Assembly: GCA_964425915.1 (NCBI GenBank)
Contig: CAYROO010000001.1
Span: 1-64,000 of the forward strand
DNA from: Polycyclovorans sp964425915
Lineage (GTDB): Bacteria; Pseudomonadota; Gammaproteobacteria; Nevskiales; Nevskiaceae
Length of the DNA: 64,000 bases
Direction of reading: 5' to 3'
Notes under the pieces: generated by a model
The model's database searches: none
Seen by the model: the letters and a program-made list of their open reading frames with translations, nothing else
What the model was told of the DNA's origin: nothing
In this document: positions 25,384-33,733 of the stretch, piece by piece
How the letters are laid out: the number at the start of each line of letters is the position of its first letter
How positions within the stretch are numbered: position 1 is the stretch's first letter
Translations under genes and position numbers: made by a program

Positions 25384-26655
25384 TCAGTCTTGACGCGCGA
25401 GAATGCTCCAGAGGGCTGCAAGGGCGGCGCTACCGTCCTCGGCCTGGATGGTGGAGAAAACGTCGAGCGCCTCTTTTCGAAGACCTGCGAGGTAGTACGC
25501 CTGCCCGAGCCGCAGACGCGCCTCGTTGGGCTGCAGCAACCCACCCCGCTCTATCCCCCGTCTCATCAGGGCGATGCCCTGTTCATAGGCGCCATACCCG
25601 ACCAGGTTGTAGCCGGTGTTCACCAGCGGGTCTCCGCTTTCGGCTTCGGCTGCCAGCGCAACCTCTTCCTCAATGGTGGCGCGATCTTCGGCCACCTTTT
25701 TGTTCACCAGCTCCCGCAGGCGCTCCTGCCGCTGGCGTCCGCTATCGCCGTCGCGGCCGAGCACACCACTTGCGTACCCGCCTTCAATCAGGCGTTGGGC
25801 ATCCCCGGGGTAGCCGGCCTGCAACGCCAACTGGACGGCTTCCATGTAATCGCTGGGCTCCATCAGGGTGCCGGTCTGCTCTCGCAAGCGATAGACATCC
25901 AGCGTGTAGCGATCCGAAAAACCACTGCGTTGCTCGGTACGGATGATCAGATCCAGCCAGGTGCTGGGCGTCGGGTCGTGTTCGACCATCAGCCGAAGTG
26001 CGGTGAGGTAGCCGCCCACGTCATCGCGCTTGGCGGCGCTGCTGGCGAGCAGCTGAAGCTCCTGCTGCGAGGGCGTTTCGCCGCGTTTCAGCTTGCGCGC
26101 CAGCTGTCGCTGCATCACCTCCTGGGCGGCGGCATAGTCTTTGTCGAGGTAGAGGGCCTGCGGCTCGATTTCAAGTACCGCCGCCTCGGTGCCGCCCGCC
26201 TCCCGATAGCGGTGTACCGCGCGTACTGCGGTGCCATAGTCGCGGGCGCTGAACGCCAGCCGCACCATCGCCGCCAGGATGGGCAGCCGCTGGTCCTCGG
26301 GCATGAAGGCCGATGACAGCACCACTTTGAATGCCTTGTTGGCCAACGGCACATTGCCAGCGCTGGCCGCAGCACTGCCACGCAGATGATTGACGATATA
26401 CACCTCATACGGCGTCAGAGGCCCCCCCGGCACCTGCTCGGCACGATCGATCAAGGCCAGCGCCTTGTCGAAGTCACGGTCCTGGATGGCCCGCCGCGCG
26501 TCCTTGAGATGCTCGCCCATGGCCGGCCGCACCGCTGGCACGTACGGCGGTGGCTTGCTGCTGCCCAAGGTATTCGCGCGCACGGGACTGGCGCCCATGG
26601 CGACCAACAGGGTCATCAGCAGTACGACGTGCCATCGCCCATTCCGAACCTTCAT
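25384..26655 (-). CDS. Exported tetratricopeptide-like protein of the TonB operon
   Basis: The product has 423 residues with a signal peptide ending near PVRAN. The mature part is all-alpha and TPR-like (DARRAIQDRDFDKALALIDRAEQ, ARDYGTAVRAVHRYREAG, NEARLRLGQAYYLAGLRKEALDVFSTI). The start overlaps the stop of the upstream exbD (ATGA). Periplasmic TPR proteins downstream of exbD/tonB genes are known from TonB2-type clusters such as that of Vibrio, where they assist energy transfer. A similar scaffold role is inferred here. Confidence 0.8.
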   Translation of the reverse strand: MKVRNGRWHVVLLMTLLVAMGASPVRANTLGSSKPPPYVPAVRPAMGEHLKDARRAIQDRDFDKALALIDRAEQVPGGPLTPYEVYIVNHLRGSAAASAGNVPLANKAFKVVLSSAFMPEDQRLPILAAMVRLAFSARDYGTAVRAVHRYREAGGTEAAVLEIEPQALYLDKDYAAAQEVMQRQLARKLKRGETPSQQELQLLASSAAKRDDVGGYLTALRLMVEHDPTPSTWLDLIIRTEQRSGFSDRYTLDVYRLREQTGTLMEPSDYMEAVQLALQAGYPGDAQRLIEGGYASGVLGRDGDSGRQRQERLRELVNKKVAEDRATIEEEVALAAEAESGDPLVNTGYNLVGYGAYEQGIALMRRGIERGGLLQPNEARLRLGQAYYLAGLRKEALDVFSTIQAEDGSAALAALWSILARQD

Positions 26656-27080
26656 AGGTAGTCCTCACTGCCCACCACCCCGATCGAGGTGATGCCAAGA
26701 CGCTGCGCGGAGGCCAGAACCATCGCCACATGCTTGTACTCCACGAGGCGATTGGGACGGATGTGCAGCTCCGCCTGCAGCGGGTTCTGCGCCTCCCGCC
26801 AGAGATGCTGTTCGAGCGCCTCGCGCGACGGCAGCGCCACCCCGTTCCAGATCACGGTTCCGTCAAAGTCCAACTCGATGGTGACGATGGGCGGAGGCGC
26901 CTGAACGGGCGGGCTGTCGACCGCGGGCATGTCCAGCTTGACCGCATGGGTCTGGATCGGAATGGTGACGATGAGCATGATCAGCAATACCAGCATCACG
27001 TCGATCAACGGCGTGGTGTTGATGTCGACCAGCACGTCCTCATCGGTGTGTGTCCCGCCGCCGCGCAAGGTCATGCCCAT
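26652..27080 (-). CDS. exbD: ExbD-type biopolymer transport protein, second copy
   Basis: The product has 142 residues. A short cytoplasmic tail leads to one membrane helix with the proton-pathway aspartate D27 in TTPLIDVMLVLLIMLIV, then a periplasmic ExbD domain. It overlaps the preceding exbD stop by 1 bp. Two different exbD genes in tandem are common in TonB clusters of this bacterial group and may form a heteromeric ExbD pair. Confidence 0.9.
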   Translation of the reverse strand: MGMTLRGGGTHTDEDVLVDINTTPLIDVMLVLLIMLIVTIPIQTHAVKLDMPAVDSPPVQAPPPIVTIELDFDGTVIWNGVALPSREALEQHLWREAQNPLQAELHIRPNRLVEYKHVAMVLASAQRLGITSIGVVGSEDYL

Positions 27081-27508
27081 CAGCTCGCCCTCGGCGGTGG
27101 CTCGGTCAGGAACCCGACCTTGCGAATGCCGGCGCGCTGACAGGCCACCACGACGTTGCCCACCGCGTAATAGCGCACATTCATGTCGCCGCGGATATGG
27201 ACCTCCGGCTGCGGCACCTGAACAGCCGTCTGCTTCAGCAGGGTGAGCAGCGCTTCATTGTCGGCAAGCCGCCGGTCGTTCCAGTACACCGCGCCGTCGC
27301 GGTCCACTGCCACCACCACGTTCTGGGGCGTCGTCTCGGTCGGTACGTTGCGTTCTTCCGGCAAGCTTAGCGCTACCGTGTCAGTCACCACTGGGATGGT
27401 GATCAGGAAGATGATCAGCAACACCAGCATCACGTCGACCAAGGGCGTCGTGTTGATGACCGAGATCATCTCGTCGTCCTGGCTGGCCATGGGCGCGCCC
27501 AAGCTCAT
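27080..27508 (-). CDS. exbD: ExbD-type biopolymer transport protein, first copy
   Basis: The product has 142 residues with one N-terminal membrane helix and the essential aspartate D25 in TTPLVDVMLVLLIIFLIT. A periplasmic domain follows (VAVDRDGAVYWNDRRLADNEALLTLL). It overlaps exbB by 4 bp and the second exbD by 1 bp, so all are probably made in fixed ratio. It is a stator/rod component of the proton-driven motor that energises TonB. Confidence 0.92.
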   Translation of the reverse strand: MSLGAPMASQDDEMISVINTTPLVDVMLVLLIIFLITIPVVTDTVALSLPEERNVPTETTPQNVVVAVDRDGAVYWNDRRLADNEALLTLLKQTAVQVPQPEVHIRGDMNVRYYAVGNVVVACQRAGIRKVGFLTEPPPRAS

Positions 27509-28416
27509 CGCACGGCCTCCTCGGGCAGCGCCCGATCCACACGCCGTAGATCGCCGACACGGCCACCGGACAGCAGCACCGCGTGCAGATCAGTGGCAAA
27601 CGCGCGAACCCGCTCCATCGCCACCTTGTTGCGTCGCACCAGCCAGTTGTAGCCCATCACCGCCGGCACGGCGACGAAGAGCCCCAGCGCGGTCATGATC
27701 AAGGCTTCCCCGACCGGCCCTGCCACTTTGTCGATGGACGCCTGCCCGGAGATCCCGATGGCGGTCAGCGCGTGATAGATCCCCCAGACGGTCCCAAACA
27801 GACCCACAAATGGCGCGGTGGAGCCCACCGTCGCCAGCACTGCCAAACCGCCCTGCAATCGCAGCCCGATTTCCTCGGTGGCGCGGTTGACCGTCATCGT
27901 CACCCACTCGTGCAGGTCGATCCGCTCGACCAGGGTGCCGCCATGGTGCTGCCGCGCACTCATACCGCGGTCAGCCAGGTACCAGAACGGCGAGCCCACC
28001 TTGAGTTTGGACAGGCCTTCTTCCAGGGTGGCGCTGGACCAGAACACCTGGCTGGCGCGCGTGCCCTGCGTAAACAACTTCTGTTGCTCGATCAGCTTCA
28101 CGAACAGCAGATACCAGGTGGCCAGCGACATCAGCAGCAGCACCACGAAGGTGGACTTCGACACCAGATCACCCTGACGCCACGCTGCGACAATACCGTA
28201 AGGGTTCTCCACCTCCTCGGCGCGTGGTTCAAGATCACCGAAGGCGGTATCGGGCACCACCGTATAGGGTGCCTGAGCACCACCGGTGGGTTCGTCGGGC
28301 AGCACAATCGGCGCACTGCCGCCCTGCGCCAACGCCTGCGGCACTGCAACCAGCACCAGCGTCAACGCCATCGCCACGAGCCCTGCCGCGGACAGGCCGC
28401 CGCGCGCGTACGTCAT
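27505..28416 (-). CDS. exbB: ExbB/TolQ-family proton channel protein
   Basis: The product has 303 residues. It has an N-terminal signal-like helix and a proline/acidic periplasmic stretch (about residues 30-75), then the MotA/TolQ/ExbB core with three helices. The motif FGTVWGIYHALTAIGISGQASIDKVAGPVGEALIMTALGLFVAVPAVMGYNWLVRR is diagnostic. The extra N-terminal periplasmic segment is found in the longer ExbB subgroup. With ExbD it converts the proton gradient into motion of TonB. Confidence 0.93.
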   Translation of the reverse strand: MTYARGGLSAAGLVAMALTLVLVAVPQALAQGGSAPIVLPDEPTGGAQAPYTVVPDTAFGDLEPRAEEVENPYGIVAAWRQGDLVSKSTFVVLLLMSLATWYLLFVKLIEQQKLFTQGTRASQVFWSSATLEEGLSKLKVGSPFWYLADRGMSARQHHGGTLVERIDLHEWVTMTVNRATEEIGLRLQGGLAVLATVGSTAPFVGLFGTVWGIYHALTAIGISGQASIDKVAGPVGEALIMTALGLFVAVPAVMGYNWLVRRNKVAMERVRAFATDLHAVLLSGGRVGDLRRVDRALPEEAVR

Positions 28417-28464
28417 GTTGTCACTCCTCCGGTCAATCCATTTCGGCTTATTTGAATCCCGTCT

Positions 28465-29079
28465 TCATCGCGGGATCTTCCATGTGTACAGCAAATTGGC
28501 CCAACTCTCTTCCACCCGCCCATCGACGGTGCCGGGGATGAAACGGCAGCGGCTCAGTGCCCGCCGCGCGGCCTCGTCCAGCCGCGGGTAGCCGCTGGAC
28601 TCCTGGATCTTCGACTCCTTCACCCGGCCATCGACGCCGATCAGGAATGCCAGCATGACCGTACCGCGCTCCCCCAGACGAAGCGACAGCGCCGGATACT
28701 CCGGCTCGGGGCAGTTGCGGCGCGCGTTGATCACCGGGGAGGTGCGCTTAGGTACGCGGCGAATATCGGGCCGCTGCTCCGGCGTCACCGCCTTGATGGC
28801 ACTGCTGGGCGGCGGCGGCGACTGCACCAGGACTTCCGGCGGCGGCACGAAGGCGGCCGGTGGAATCTCGATCGTCGGGGGCGGCGGTGGTGGCGGTAGC
28901 TGCAGTTCCTGGGTACGGATTTCCTCCACGATCTTGGTCTGGATGGGGGCCGGCATCACCTCGATACTGCGGCGCGCAAGGCCGATCACCAGGAGGTACA
29001 TCACGGTCACGTGCAGGACCACAACGAAACCGAGCCCCATCAACCGTCGCCGGGGATCAGGACGCGTGCCGATTTCCAT
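28465..29079 (-). CDS. tonB: Energy transducer TonB
   Basis: The product has 204 residues. It has one N-terminal membrane helix (LMGLGFVVVLHVTVMYLLVIGL), a proline-rich periplasmic spacer (residues about 55-95), and the C-terminal TonB domain with EYPALSLRLGERGTVMLAFLIGVDGRVKESKIQESSGYPRLDEAARRAL. The C-terminal domain grips TonB boxes of outer-membrane receptors. It is first in a minus-strand operon with exbB and two exbD genes. No receptor gene is adjacent and I see no convincing Fur box upstream. Confidence 0.93.
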   Translation of the reverse strand: MEIGTRPDPRRRLMGLGFVVVLHVTVMYLLVIGLARRSIEVMPAPIQTKIVEEIRTQELQLPPPPPPPTIEIPPAAFVPPPEVLVQSPPPPSSAIKAVTPEQRPDIRRVPKRTSPVINARRNCPEPEYPALSLRLGERGTVMLAFLIGVDGRVKESKIQESSGYPRLDEAARRALSRCRFIPGTVDGRVEESWANLLYTWKIPR

Positions 29080-29318
29080 CCGTGGTCTCGAACGTTCTGG
29101 TGAAGGTGATTCTCACTTGCTGCAGCATCAGGCGCCCGCCGGTCAGTTTTCCAACGGTTGCCTTACTTAAGACGCATCAGCGACCGTTTCCCGCACACTT
29201 GCTCCCGAAATGGGATGCGAGTCGTTAATTTGTCTAACATTTTTTTGACAGCGCGTCACGGCGGGAACCGCTGCGATCCGTCATCGGTCGAAGAGCCGAC
29301 AACCGCTTGGAGCCGCCC

Positions 29319-30263
29319 GTGACCCCCGAACATGCCTTGCTGTCCATCGCCCTGCATGCGGCCTTTGCCGATGGCCAACAGGCCGACGCGGAACGTACAC
29401 ACATTCGCCGGCTCGCCGACGGTTTCCCGGAAGCCGCTGCGGGACTTGCCGAACTCTATCAGCAGGTCCTGCTGGGGCGGCAGTCGCTCGATCAGGCCGT
29501 CGCCGCGCTGAACACCGAAGGGCAGCGGCAGCTGGCCTATGAGATGGCGCTTGGCGTGTGTGAAGCGGACGGACGCCGGACCTCCGCCGAGTCCAGCTTT
29601 CTACAGACGCTGAGGGAACGGCTGCAACTCGTGGCCATACCTGCCGCAGCCGACACCACCACCGCGTTGCGGGCGGCAACCGATGCCACCATCCCGGTGA
29701 CGGTGCAGCAGACCACGGAAGCGGCCCCCAACCGTGCAGACAGCCAAGCCATTGATCAACGCATTCTCAAGTACGCCATCCTCAACGGTGCCTTGGAACT
29801 GTTGCCGCAGTCCTGGGCCACCATGGCCATCATTCCCTTGCAGATGAAGCTGGTCTACGGCATTGGCACCGATCACGGCTATCGTCTGGATCAAGGCCAT
29901 ATCAAGGAGTTCCTGGCCACCGCGGGGGTGGGTCTGACCTCGCAGTACGTCGAGCAATTCGGGCGCAAACTGCTGGGCGGCCTGCTCGGTCAGTTGGCGG
30001 GCCGCAGCGTCGGCCGCATCGGCAGCGCCGCGACTGGCGTCGCCTTCTCATTTGCCAGCACCTACGCATTGGGCCACCTGGCCAAGCAGTACTACGGCAA
30101 CCAACGACAGATGAGCACGCAGGATCTGCGAACCACGTTCCAGAGCCTGCTACCTGGCGCCCGGCAGCTGCAGCAGCAGTATCTGCCGCAGATTCAAGCA
30201 CAGGCCGCCAAGCTGGGGCCGACCGATGTCATGTCGCTGATGCGCGATCAGTCAGCACGCTAG
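29319..30263 (+). CDS. TerB-like/DUF697-like protein
   Basis: The product has 314 residues from a GTG at 29319 with GGAG 6 bp upstream; a TTG 12 bp earlier is possible. The N-terminal 100 residues resemble TerB-type helical domains (ALLSIALHAAFADGQQADAERTHIRRLADGF). The C-terminal part contains hydrophobic, glycine-rich helices (LKYAILNGALELLPQSWATMAIIPLQMKLVYGIG and GGLLGQLAGRSVGRIGSAATGVAFSFASTYALGHLAKQYYG) like DUF697 membrane-associated proteins. Function is unknown; TerB relatives are linked to envelope stress. It stands alone, divergent from tonB. Confidence 0.7.
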   Translation: MTPEHALLSIALHAAFADGQQADAERTHIRRLADGFPEAAAGLAELYQQVLLGRQSLDQAVAALNTEGQRQLAYEMALGVCEADGRRTSAESSFLQTLRERLQLVAIPAAADTTTALRAATDATIPVTVQQTTEAAPNRADSQAIDQRILKYAILNGALELLPQSWATMAIIPLQMKLVYGIGTDHGYRLDQGHIKEFLATAGVGLTSQYVEQFGRKLLGGLLGQLAGRSVGRIGSAATGVAFSFASTYALGHLAKQYYGNQRQMSTQDLRTTFQSLLPGARQLQQQYLPQIQAQAAKLGPTDVMSLMRDQSAR

Positions 30264-30275
30264 GGGCGGGGCCGG

Positions 30276-31352
30276 CTAGAGATCACCGAACAGCCGCGGC
30301 TGCAGTCGGCCATCGTCAGGGTCTGAGAACTGAGCCAAACCCACGCCCACCAATCGGAACAAGGTGGGTGCCGGCAGGTTGACACGGTCTCGCAGCGCCA
30401 GCGCGTGATGGACCAGTGACGCCAGGCTGTCGGGCGGCTGTGCCGGCGTGACATGACGACTCACCACGCGAAAGTCAGCCGTTTTCAGCTTCAGTACGAT
30501 GGTGCGTGGCACGCGTGTGGTCTTGCCGCGGGCGCGCCAGGTCTTCTCCGCCAGTTGGCGAATGGCCGGCTCCAGCGCTTCCAGTGGCAGGTCTTCGGCG
30601 AAGGTGTCCTCGCTGGAGATCGACTGCACGGGGCGATCCGGCTTCACCGGATGATCGTCCAGCCCCTGCGCCAGTTCGTGAAGGCGGCGCCCATAGCGGC
30701 CAAACTGTTGCAGCAGCGTCGTCACATCGGCTTGGGCGAGGTCGCCGATCCGCCCGTAGCCCCGCGCTTCCAGCTTGCGTTGCATGACCTGCCCCACCCC
30801 CGGGATCCGCCCCACTGACAGCGGCGCAATCACCGCTGCCGCCTGTTCCGGCCGGATCACGAACAGACCATCGGGTTTACGCCAATCGGAAGCCAGCTTG
30901 GCCAGGAACTTATTCGGCGCCACGCCGGCCGAGGCAGTCAACTTCAGCGACGTCCGAATCTCGTCGCGGATGGCCTCGGCCGTCGCCGTGGCGCTGCCGA
31001 CTCCGCGGGCGTCATCGCTGACATCGAGGTAGGCTTCATCCAGGGAAAGCGGTTCGATAAGGTCGGTGTAGCGGGCAAAGATCGCCCGAATCTCGCGTGA
31101 CACAGCACGATAGCGCGCGAAGTCTGGCGGCACGAAAATCGCCGTAGGACACAGCCGTTCTGCCCGCACCGCCGGCATCGCCGACCGCACGCCGAACCGG
31201 CGCGCCTCGTAGGAGGCTGCACACACGACCGATCGGTTGCCACGCCATGCCACCACCACCGGCTGGCCGCGCAAGCCGGGATCGTCGCGCTGCTCCACCG
31301 ACGCGTAGAACGCGTCCATATCGACATGAATGATTTTGCGCAGCGGCTCCAT
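30276..31352 (-). CDS. dinB: DNA polymerase IV (Y family)
   Basis: The product has 358 residues. The catalytic carboxylates are D11 and the region DMDAFYASVE, with the SLDEAYLDVS motif carrying the others. The thumb has helix-hairpin-helix sequences (IPGVGQVMQRKLEARG) and the little-finger domain follows. The enzyme makes error-prone translesion DNA synthesis. No LexA-type box is obvious upstream. The protein ends without a clear QLxLF beta-clamp motif; the C-terminus reads RLQPRLFGDL, with a possible clamp site at LFGDL. Confidence 0.95.
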   Translation of the reverse strand: MEPLRKIIHVDMDAFYASVEQRDDPGLRGQPVVVAWRGNRSVVCAASYEARRFGVRSAMPAVRAERLCPTAIFVPPDFARYRAVSREIRAIFARYTDLIEPLSLDEAYLDVSDDARGVGSATATAEAIRDEIRTSLKLTASAGVAPNKFLAKLASDWRKPDGLFVIRPEQAAAVIAPLSVGRIPGVGQVMQRKLEARGYGRIGDLAQADVTTLLQQFGRYGRRLHELAQGLDDHPVKPDRPVQSISSEDTFAEDLPLEALEPAIRQLAEKTWRARGKTTRVPRTIVLKLKTADFRVVSRHVTPAQPPDSLASLVHHALALRDRVNLPAPTLFRLVGVGLAQFSDPDDGRLQPRLFGDL

Positions 31353-31395
31353 GATGCCAAGCCTACGGCTTGGCGCGCGGATCCGCTGAGCCGGG

Positions 31396-31836
31396 TCACT
31401 CCCCTTTCAGGACATCGTAGGCGGCGTAGAAACCTTCGAGACGTTCGGCGATTTGCTGCCGCTGCGCATCGGTGATGCGTCCCTGCTGAACGCTGAGCTT
31501 GAATTGCCCATCCTCGGACCCCAGTGCGGTCAGCACCGCCTCGTCTCCCACCCCGGCCCGAACGAATAGCGGCTTGCCCTGCAGCAAGGACTCAAAATCA
31601 TTCGGCCTGGGGACGGGGTCATCCCGCTCGCACAGGATGGCCCGTGCGTCCTCGGGCGCCGGCGGCAGAACCATCAGCCCTGGCGCGTCGGCGGCCGAAG
31701 TGAAGTCCCAGTCGGGAATGGCCACCATCTTGCGGCCGCCCTCGGTCAACCAATAGCAGTCCTCGGTTGCCTGCGCCGCCGATGGCAAGCTGACGGCGAC
31801 CAGGCAGAGGACGATCCAGATTGCGTTAGCGCGCAC
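31396..31836 (-). CDS. Exported protein of unknown function
   Basis: The product has 146 residues from a GTG at 31836 with GGGGG 6 bp upstream. A signal peptide (IWIVLCLVAVSLPSAAQA) is clear. The mature part contains CYWLTEGGRKMVAIPDWDF near its start and two cysteines, possibly one disulfide. I do not recognise the family. It lies 43 bp upstream of dinB on the same strand and may be co-transcribed, but nothing links its role to DNA repair. Confidence 0.7.
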   Translation of the reverse strand: MRANAIWIVLCLVAVSLPSAAQATEDCYWLTEGGRKMVAIPDWDFTSAADAPGLMVLPPAPEDARAILCERDDPVPRPNDFESLLQGKPLFVRAGVGDEAVLTALGSEDGQFKLSVQQGRITDAQRQQIAERLEGFYAAYDVLKGE

Positions 31837-31906
31837 GATACACCCCCTGGTGTCGGTCTCCTCTCTCAGTAAGACGTTGGGGAAATCGATTCCCGCATCC
31901 AGGCGC

Positions 31907-32923
31907 TCAGTCGACCACGGTGATGCGCGACCAGTCGTCCCCGACGCGGCCCAATAAGGCCGCGAGCGCTGGGCTGCGGCGGCGCGTCAGGCCAGCGGCC
32001 CACCGCGCACGGACGCTGGCATGCAGCACGGGCTCCACCCGCCGCACCACGCGGTCCCGCAGCAGACGGTAGAAACCCGAATACTCGTTATGCTGCCGCC
32101 CTTCAGGATCGGGCTTCAGATCACGCCGCACATGGGGCTCGAAACCCAGCCCGCAGGCCTCGGCTTCCGCCATCATCCACGCACCCGCGCAATCACCGAG
32201 CCGGCGGTCGGGATAGCTGCCGCCGACATCCGAGTGCACACCCGAGAACCACACCTGGCGGAGATCGATACCCGCCTTCGGCTGCCACAGCGCCGGCACG
32301 AAGTCCTCTCGGTTTTCGTCGATCGACACCGCGTGCCTGGCATGGTGGATGATGCGACTGGGCGCGGTGTCATGAAACAGGTAACGATCGCCACCCAAGG
32401 TGCCCAGAAACGGCATCGGTATGCCCAAGGCGCCAACGGTGTCCCAGACACCGACGAAGTGGATGGCCGTCTGGTCCGCCACCGCATACTGACGCCGGTG
32501 GGCACGGGCACGGGCCCGGTCCGGGGCAGAATCGGCGCGGCGGTTACGGTACAGCGCGTACGCCTGGGGGGTCCGAGCCGCATGGTCGCGGCGCAACAAC
32601 CCGGCATTGCGGATGAAGCCGGCCAGCGATCGTACGGTGTAGGCGCCGCGACTGAAGCCAAAGAAATACAACGCATCGCCCGGCTCGTAGTTATGCACGA
32701 GGAAGCGATAGGCATCCTGAATGTTTTTGTCGATGCCAGCGCCGGTGACGCCCGCTTTCAATCGATCATGATCAGCGCCGAGTCCCCAATCATAGAACAC
32801 CACCTGCGGGACCCCATCATCCGCCACCGGGGCGATGCCACGCGCGAAGCGTATGACGTGAGAAGGCGCGGCGACCTCCGGAGAATTCCAGGTTCCATCG
32901 GCACAGATCACGATGCGCTTCAT
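31907..32923 (-). CDS. DUF2235 alpha/beta hydrolase (Tle1-like lipase fold)
   Basis: The product has 338 residues from the ATG at 32923, with GGAGG 8 bp upstream. It begins with RIVICADGTWN, the hallmark of DUF2235. The nucleophile serine lies in ALYFFGFSRGAYTVRSLAGF, and VWFSGVHSDVGGSYPDRRLGDCAGAWMMAEA supplies the histidine-containing late motif. Some members are phospholipase effectors of type VI secretion, but no secretion gene, PAAR domain or immunity gene is adjacent here. A free-standing cytoplasmic hydrolase is therefore equally likely. Confidence 0.88.
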   Translation of the reverse strand: MKRIVICADGTWNSPEVAAPSHVIRFARGIAPVADDGVPQVVFYDWGLGADHDRLKAGVTGAGIDKNIQDAYRFLVHNYEPGDALYFFGFSRGAYTVRSLAGFIRNAGLLRRDHAARTPQAYALYRNRRADSAPDRARARAHRRQYAVADQTAIHFVGVWDTVGALGIPMPFLGTLGGDRYLFHDTAPSRIIHHARHAVSIDENREDFVPALWQPKAGIDLRQVWFSGVHSDVGGSYPDRRLGDCAGAWMMAEAEACGLGFEPHVRRDLKPDPEGRQHNEYSGFYRLLRDRVVRRVEPVLHASVRARWAAGLTRRRSPALAALLGRVGDDWSRITVVD

Positions 32924-32978
32924 GCGGTCCACCTCCCAACACGCTCAGGGGCATCATACGCCCCGAGCCCGCGATTGC

Positions 32979-33004
32979 ATCCCGGGGCGGTGAGGCCCCG
33001 GGAT
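32979..33004. terminator. Perfect hairpin between the DUF2235 and XRE-type genes
   Basis: A 10-bp perfect stem ATCCCGGGGC/GCCCCGGGAT (32979-32988 with 32995-33004) closes the loop GGTGAG, 10 bp after the stop of the XRE-type gene. There is no T tract, so it could be a message-stabilising hairpin or a rho-dependent stop signal. Confidence 0.5.
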
Positions 33005-33013
33005 GATCATCGA

Positions 33014-33643
33014 TCAGCGCTTGTGGGCGGCTGACTTGGCGGCGCGGGGCTTGCGCGGCGCTTTGGCAGTCGCTGTGGCGCTCCGCGACTTGGTCGCCTT
33101 ACCAGCGCCGGAGGTTAGCTTGGCCGCCGCTGCGCGCGGCTTGCGCTGGGGCTTTTCACCGTTCTGCGGGCGACGCCGGGCGGGCGTCGACTTGGCAGTA
33201 CCCAGCAGCTCCAGGCGCGCCTCGGCATCTTTCTTTCCCAGGCCCCGAACTGCCGCGATGGCACCGAGTTGGCTGCTGCGCGGCGCTGTCTTCTTGGCTT
33301 CCCAGTTGTAGATGGTCTGGGTGCTGACGCCGATCAGACGACCCAAATCCTCGGCGCTCAAACCCAGGCGCGCGCGCAAGGACTTTAAGCCCTTGGCGAC
33401 GAACCGTACCTGGGTGGGGGCGGCATCGGACGCGCTGTCCGCTGCCGTGGGGACCGCCTTCGGCGCCGCCACCCGCCGCAGCTTGGTCAGTTCACGCTCC
33501 AGCTGCGATACCTGCTTTTTCAGCGCCGACAGTTGCTGACGTTGCGCCGCGACGATCGATCTCAGCGGCTCCACATGCTGGCGAACGGTTTTACGGGAAA
33601 GACGTGCGATTTCGCTTTTGAACAGCGCGGAAATATCGGGCAT
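33014..33643 (-). CDS. XRE-type DNA-binding protein with coiled coil and basic histone-like tail
   Basis: The product has 209 residues from the ATG at 33643. Three parts are visible: an N-terminal coiled coil (VRQHVEPLRSIVAAQRQQLSALKKQVSQLERELTKL), a central Cro/C1-type helix-turn-helix (SLRARLGLSAEDLGRLIGVSTQTIYNWEAKKTAPRSSQL), and a C-terminal Lys/Ala/Pro-rich tail (KPRAAAAKL, TATAKAPRKPRAAKSAAHKR) like that of H1/AlgP-like proteins. This suggests a nucleoid-associated or dimeric regulator with nonspecific DNA binding. The AT-rich sequence just upstream (33650-33780) is unlike the rest of the window. Confidence 0.8.
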   Translation of the reverse strand: MPDISALFKSEIARLSRKTVRQHVEPLRSIVAAQRQQLSALKKQVSQLERELTKLRRVAAPKAVPTAADSASDAAPTQVRFVAKGLKSLRARLGLSAEDLGRLIGVSTQTIYNWEAKKTAPRSSQLGAIAAVRGLGKKDAEARLELLGTAKSTPARRRPQNGEKPQRKPRAAAAKLTSGAGKATKSRSATATAKAPRKPRAAKSAAHKR

Positions 33644-33733
33644 CCAATCAACCTTGAGAATCAAATTTCAAAGTCATTATGCCGGATCAAACAATCTATT
33701 TTAAAAAGCGACGGCAAAGGTCCGTTCACAACA

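Noticed and set aside
25390..26316. Plus-strand frame of 308 codons opposite the TPR gene
   Set aside because: The minus-strand frame has a signal peptide and overlaps its operon neighbours. The plus-strand product has no family features.
29080..29318. Fur box in the tonB upstream region
   Set aside because: An AT-rich patch around 29225-29250 is present but does not form the 19-bp Fur palindrome.
31907..32923. Type VI secretion effector of the Tle1 type
   Set aside because: The DUF2235 fold is clear but no vgrG, PAAR, tap or immunity gene is nearby, so the effector role is not supported.
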